From an uncultured Halobacteriovorax sp. (lineage in GTDB: Bacteria > Bdellovibrionota > Bacteriovoracia > Bacteriovoracales > Bacteriovoracaceae), in NCBI GenBank assembly GCA_913061265.1, contig CAJXVS010000002.1, positions 434,001-498,000 of the forward strand: 64,000 nt of DNA, given 5' to 3'. A model generated the notes under the pieces. The model was not told the DNA's origin, did no database searches, and saw only the letters and a list, made by a program, of their open reading frames with translations. Positions 61,751 to 64,000 of this stretch are shown piece by piece. Numbering within the stretch: the stretch's first letter is position 1; every line of letters starts with the position of its first letter. The translations under genes were made by a program, and so were the position numbers.

Positions 61751-62113
61751 TTACATAGTGGCGCGGACAATCTCTAGGGATTGTTCGCGAGCTTCAAAAT
61801 GCGATAATCCTTTTTCAATTAACTCTGAATAAACATCATCAAACCAAGTTCTTCTTTTATCACCTTTATCTGATTGATCACGCCTATCTTTCATTCTTAA
61901 CATCATCATAAAGCCACAACGACCACAGTCCCTGAATTCTTTAACAACGAACTTCTCATTCACTTTATAATCAAAGAGAGGTTTTCTTTTATTAGGATCT
62001 GTTCCTGTTAGGTATTCTTCTCTCGAATAAAACCTACATCCGCATTGGCATTTCTTAGGAAAAGGGTTTCCTACAATTTCGCCTTTTAATTCTTCACAAA
62101 AAATAATTGTCAT
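61751..62113 (-). CDS. Small zinc-ribbon-like hypothetical protein
   Basis: 120 residues without a signal. Cys at 6, 22, 24 and 26 and the later DCGRCGF (about 61-67) suggest one or two zinc sites. Its 3' end contains an 11-bp-stem hairpin (61762-61789) that may help separate the convergent genes. AGGTG before the ATG supports the start. No family recognised. Confidence 0.72.
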   Translation of the reverse strand: MTIIFCEELKGEIVGNPFPKKCQCGCRFYSREEYLTGTDPNKRKPLFDYKVNEKFVVKEFRDCGRCGFMMMLRMKDRRDQSDKGDKRRTWFDDVYSELIEKGLSHFEAREQSLEIVRATM

Positions 62114-62238
62114 AATGCACCTATCAGTTTGTCTTAGTCTGATAATAAACTCTTTCTAATAAGCTATCGGTGCTTTCAGCGACTTAGTTGAGAAAAAGGC
62201 TAAACTTTAACTAAGTACTTGAATTAATATAAGGCTTA

Positions 62239-62448
62239 TTAAAAGGGATACTGCCCTAGATTGCGGCTAACAACGTGTTTTATTTGGCCTGGACCTATAC
62301 TTCTCTTTAGTTCTGGAGAGGCGAAGAGCAGGGTCCCTAGGCCTTTAAGAAGGGCCTTTAGGTTCAGCTCTAAAGTGAAGTTAAAAGTCTTAGGGGCATC
62401 TAGCTTATTAGTTAGCTCAAGGTTTAGGTAAGCAGATTGGTAAGTCAT
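62239..62448 (-). CDS. Possible small protein divergent from HTH regulator
   Basis: A 69-codon frame with a plausible AGGAT site before its ATG and no signal peptide. It holds a central hydrophobic stretch (LKALLKGLGTLLF). It shares an intergenic inverted repeat with the regulator gene to the right. Not recognised; it may not be a real gene. Confidence 0.4.
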   Translation of the reverse strand: MTYQSAYLNLELTNKLDAPKTFNFTLELNLKALLKGLGTLLFASPELKRSIGPGQIKHVVSRNLGQYPF

Positions 62449-62455
62449 ATAGGTA

Positions 62456-62493
62456 TCCTGTTAAGTTTTACTGACAATACCTTTTTAACAGGA
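62456..62493. promoter_or_regulatory. Inverted repeat, candidate operator
   Basis: TCCTGTTAA at 62456-62464 and its exact complement TTAACAGGA at 62485-62493 are separated by 20 bp, between the small leftward frame and the HTH regulator gene. It could be the regulator's own binding site. Confidence 0.45.
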
Positions 62494-62545
62494 GTTGAAC
62501 TTTTATCAATCATTTGTTAAAAAGTATTAAAAGGTAGTACTTTAT

Positions 62546-63310
62546 ATGAGCAATGGTCCTAGTTTCCCCTTATTAATAGATGAACTTAAGAGAATCCTAA
62601 AGAGAAAGGGGATTAAGTATTCAAAGCTCGCCTCAGAACTCTGCATGAGTGAGTCCTCAATAAAAAGGTTGATGAGTGGGGATGATGCGAATCTTTCAAA
62701 ACTTGAAGCTCTTTGCGAAGTGGCGGGAATCAGCTTTCTCGACCTGGTCATCTTAACAAAAGATCAATCTCCAAAAGATTTCTTTCTTACAAAAAATCAA
62801 GATGATTTCTTTGCCAAGAATACAAATTATTTCTACGTCTTTCATCTTCTTTATGAAGAGCGCTTGAGTGTCTTAGAGATTAAGAAAAAGTATAAATTAA
62901 CTGAGAAGTCCATGATGACTTACTTAAAGAAATTAGAAGAGTTTGGTTTTTGTGAACGGCACGCGAACGACAAGATTGTTTGGCTGATCTCTGGCCATAT
63001 TAGTTTGCCCGCTATGACGGAACTTGGTCGTCACTTAACTAGAACTTCAATTGATAACTTAAAAGACTTAGTTGTGGACGGGGCAGGAACAGATAATAAA
63101 AAGGAAGGAACCTTTCAAATAAGCGAAGGCTACTTAAAACCAGAAACAGCTCAGCGTTTTATGGCAGAGCTTACTGAGCTGATTAAAAAAATAGCGCAAG
63201 CCTCTTCAAGAGAAGAGAGAGTTTATAAGAATGATGAGCTTATTTTATACACTTCAATCTCAAGCCTGCTTCCAATACGTCTTTACTATGAAGATGTCGA
63301 GAATATCTAA
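62546..63310 (+). CDS. XRE-type HTH transcriptional regulator
   Basis: The 254-residue product has an N-terminal XRE helix-turn-helix (KYSKLASELCMSESSIKRLM, about 24-43), a winged-helix-like middle (KYKLTEKSMMTYLKKLEEFG) and a C-terminal helical domain reminiscent of DUF4423-like regulators. It has the same domain order as the regulator at 9343 but low similarity. Likely autoregulated through the inverted repeat upstream of it. Confidence 0.78.
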   Translation: MSNGPSFPLLIDELKRILKRKGIKYSKLASELCMSESSIKRLMSGDDANLSKLEALCEVAGISFLDLVILTKDQSPKDFFLTKNQDDFFAKNTNYFYVFHLLYEERLSVLEIKKKYKLTEKSMMTYLKKLEEFGFCERHANDKIVWLISGHISLPAMTELGRHLTRTSIDNLKDLVVDGAGTDNKKEGTFQISEGYLKPETAQRFMAELTELIKKIAQASSREERVYKNDELILYTSISSLLPIRLYYEDVENI

Positions 63311-63397
63311 TAATTATCTAAAAATTTTAAACACTTAGCAGACTTTTTTGGAATTTAAGCCTAAGATTAAGGTAGGAATTTTTCAAATAGGTAATGA

Positions 63398-63940
63398 ATG
63401 GAAAGTATGGTCGACATCAAGAATTATAATCCTCAATGGAAGAATTGGTTTAAGAGGATTAGGGATCAGTTTTGGCCTCGCCTTGGTCATCTCGTTATCG
63501 ATGTTATTCACGTAGGAAGCACTTCAATTGAAGGCATGGTGGCCAAGCCTGTTATTGATGTTGATATCGTTGTTGAGAACTTTGATAAATTTGAAGAACT
63601 AAAAGCCGAAATGGAAATCATTGGATATACCCATAGGGGAAATCTAGGAATTACTGATAGGGAGAGCTTTGTTTTTAAGTACACTCCCGAGATTGCTCAA
63701 AATGTTTATGTCATCAAAGAAGATTCAACCGCCTACAGAAATCACCTTCTTTTAAAGAAGCATCTAGAAGAAAATAAACCCGATCATGAGCGCTATAAAA
63801 CCCTTAAGCAAAAGCTTTCTAAGAAAGTTAAATCAAGGGATGAGTATGGGCAGAAGAAGACAAAACTAATCCTTGAGTTCTTGCAAACTCAAGGAATGTC
63901 TCATGATGAAATTGAATTAATTAGAAGCGAAAACCTATAA
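63398..63940 (+). CDS. GrpB-family (UPF0157) nucleotidyltransferase-like protein
   Basis: The 180-residue cytosolic product has HVGSTSIEGMVAKPVIDVDI at 38-57, the GrpB signature related to the nucleotidyltransferase fold, and ESFVFKYTPEI with RNHLLLKKHLEE farther on. The substrate is unknown in the family. The start is taken at 63398; a second ATG 9 bp later is possible. Its stop is next to that of the convergent partial gene. Confidence 0.9.
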   Translation: MESMVDIKNYNPQWKNWFKRIRDQFWPRLGHLVIDVIHVGSTSIEGMVAKPVIDVDIVVENFDKFEELKAEMEIIGYTHRGNLGITDRESFVFKYTPEIAQNVYVIKEDSTAYRNHLLLKKHLEENKPDHERYKTLKQKLSKKVKSRDEYGQKKTKLILEFLQTQGMSHDEIELIRSENL

Positions 63941-64000
63941 AGCGTCGTTGATTAGCTTAGCTAACCTAAGACCTGCTTGAAGTAATCTTTTTTCCATTAA
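63935..64000 (-). CDS. C-terminal fragment, possibly S1/P1-type nuclease
   Basis: The leftward frame is open from the window edge to a TAG at 63935-63937, giving 21 residues ending QAGLRLAKLINDAL. The C-terminal pattern A-G-x-R-L-A-x-L-(L/I)-N is the usual end of bacterial S1/P1 nucleases, which are exported Zn-dependent nucleases. The fragment is too short to be certain. Confidence 0.4.
   Translation of the reverse strand, partial: LMEKRLLQAGLRLAKLINDAL

Noticed and set aside
1-64000. CRISPR arrays, tRNA or rRNA genes, prophage modules
   Set aside because: No regularly spaced repeats, cloverleaf sequences or phage structural genes were seen.

Overview
The window is 64 kb of AT-rich, gene-dense bacterial DNA with Gram-negative features: lipoprotein signals, an RND pump, a predicted outer-membrane barrel and many signal peptides. 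An unusually large share of the products is small exported proteins without recognisable families. Exported hydrolases are frequent: an HNH nuclease, two GDPD phosphodiesterases, an SLT-like, a 3D-domain and an L,D-transpeptidase-like peptidoglycan enzyme, and two exported zincin-like proteins. With DUF4423-like regulators and glycine-rich surface proteins, this suggests Bdellovibrionota, perhaps a Bacteriovorax/Halobacteriovorax relative. That placement is inference from style; no rRNA or tRNA gene was seen in the window.

Layout. 1-8 kb: hypothetical exported proteins, a YgjP-like peptidase, a CPA2 antiporter, a 1-Cys peroxiredoxin and a secreted HNH nuclease. 9-15 kb: the most distinctive locus. 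A HTH regulator with a small exported protein is divergent from a four-gene operon encoding two collagen-like/polyglycine proteins, a MACPF-type pore-former candidate and a lipoprotein. The shared intergenic region holds two related 16-bp palindromes and a large terminator-like leader hairpin. 15-20 kb: an IMPase/kinase pair, a methyltransferase, GNAT, GDPD and YciA-type thioesterase. 20.0-20.8 kb: a RAYT (IS200-like HUH) transposase flanked by inverted 20-mers and a four-copy 14-bp palindromic tandem array; a solo copy of its end lies at 1.9 kb.

20.8-29 kb: a seven-gene leftward cluster of exported proteins that includes two paralogs and a 917-residue protein, behind a promoter region rich in GTAAG/CTTAC half-sites. 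29.4-32.3 kb: a fusion of an RnfD/NqrB-like membrane domain with FG-GAP repeats and an ASPIC/UnbV-like end. 32.5-44 kb: a zincin-like lipoprotein, a DMGDH-like FAD/GcvT protein coupled to PurU, exported proteins (one with a G9 tract), an SLT-like enzyme, a second GDPD and an orphan RND pump.

44-64 kb: mostly housekeeping and stress genes: a PPP-type phosphatase, BrkB-like, NUDIX, HPF with a CBS protein, monomeric isocitrate dehydrogenase, PhnA-like, a DEDDy exonuclease, DUF523/DUF1722, ArfB, SUI1, a fused glycine-betaine-type ABC importer, a CarD-like factor, a HTH regulator and GrpB. Neighbouring genes often overlap by TAATG, TAGTG, ATGA or GTGA, showing tight operons. All functions are read from motifs by eye; no database comparison was made.
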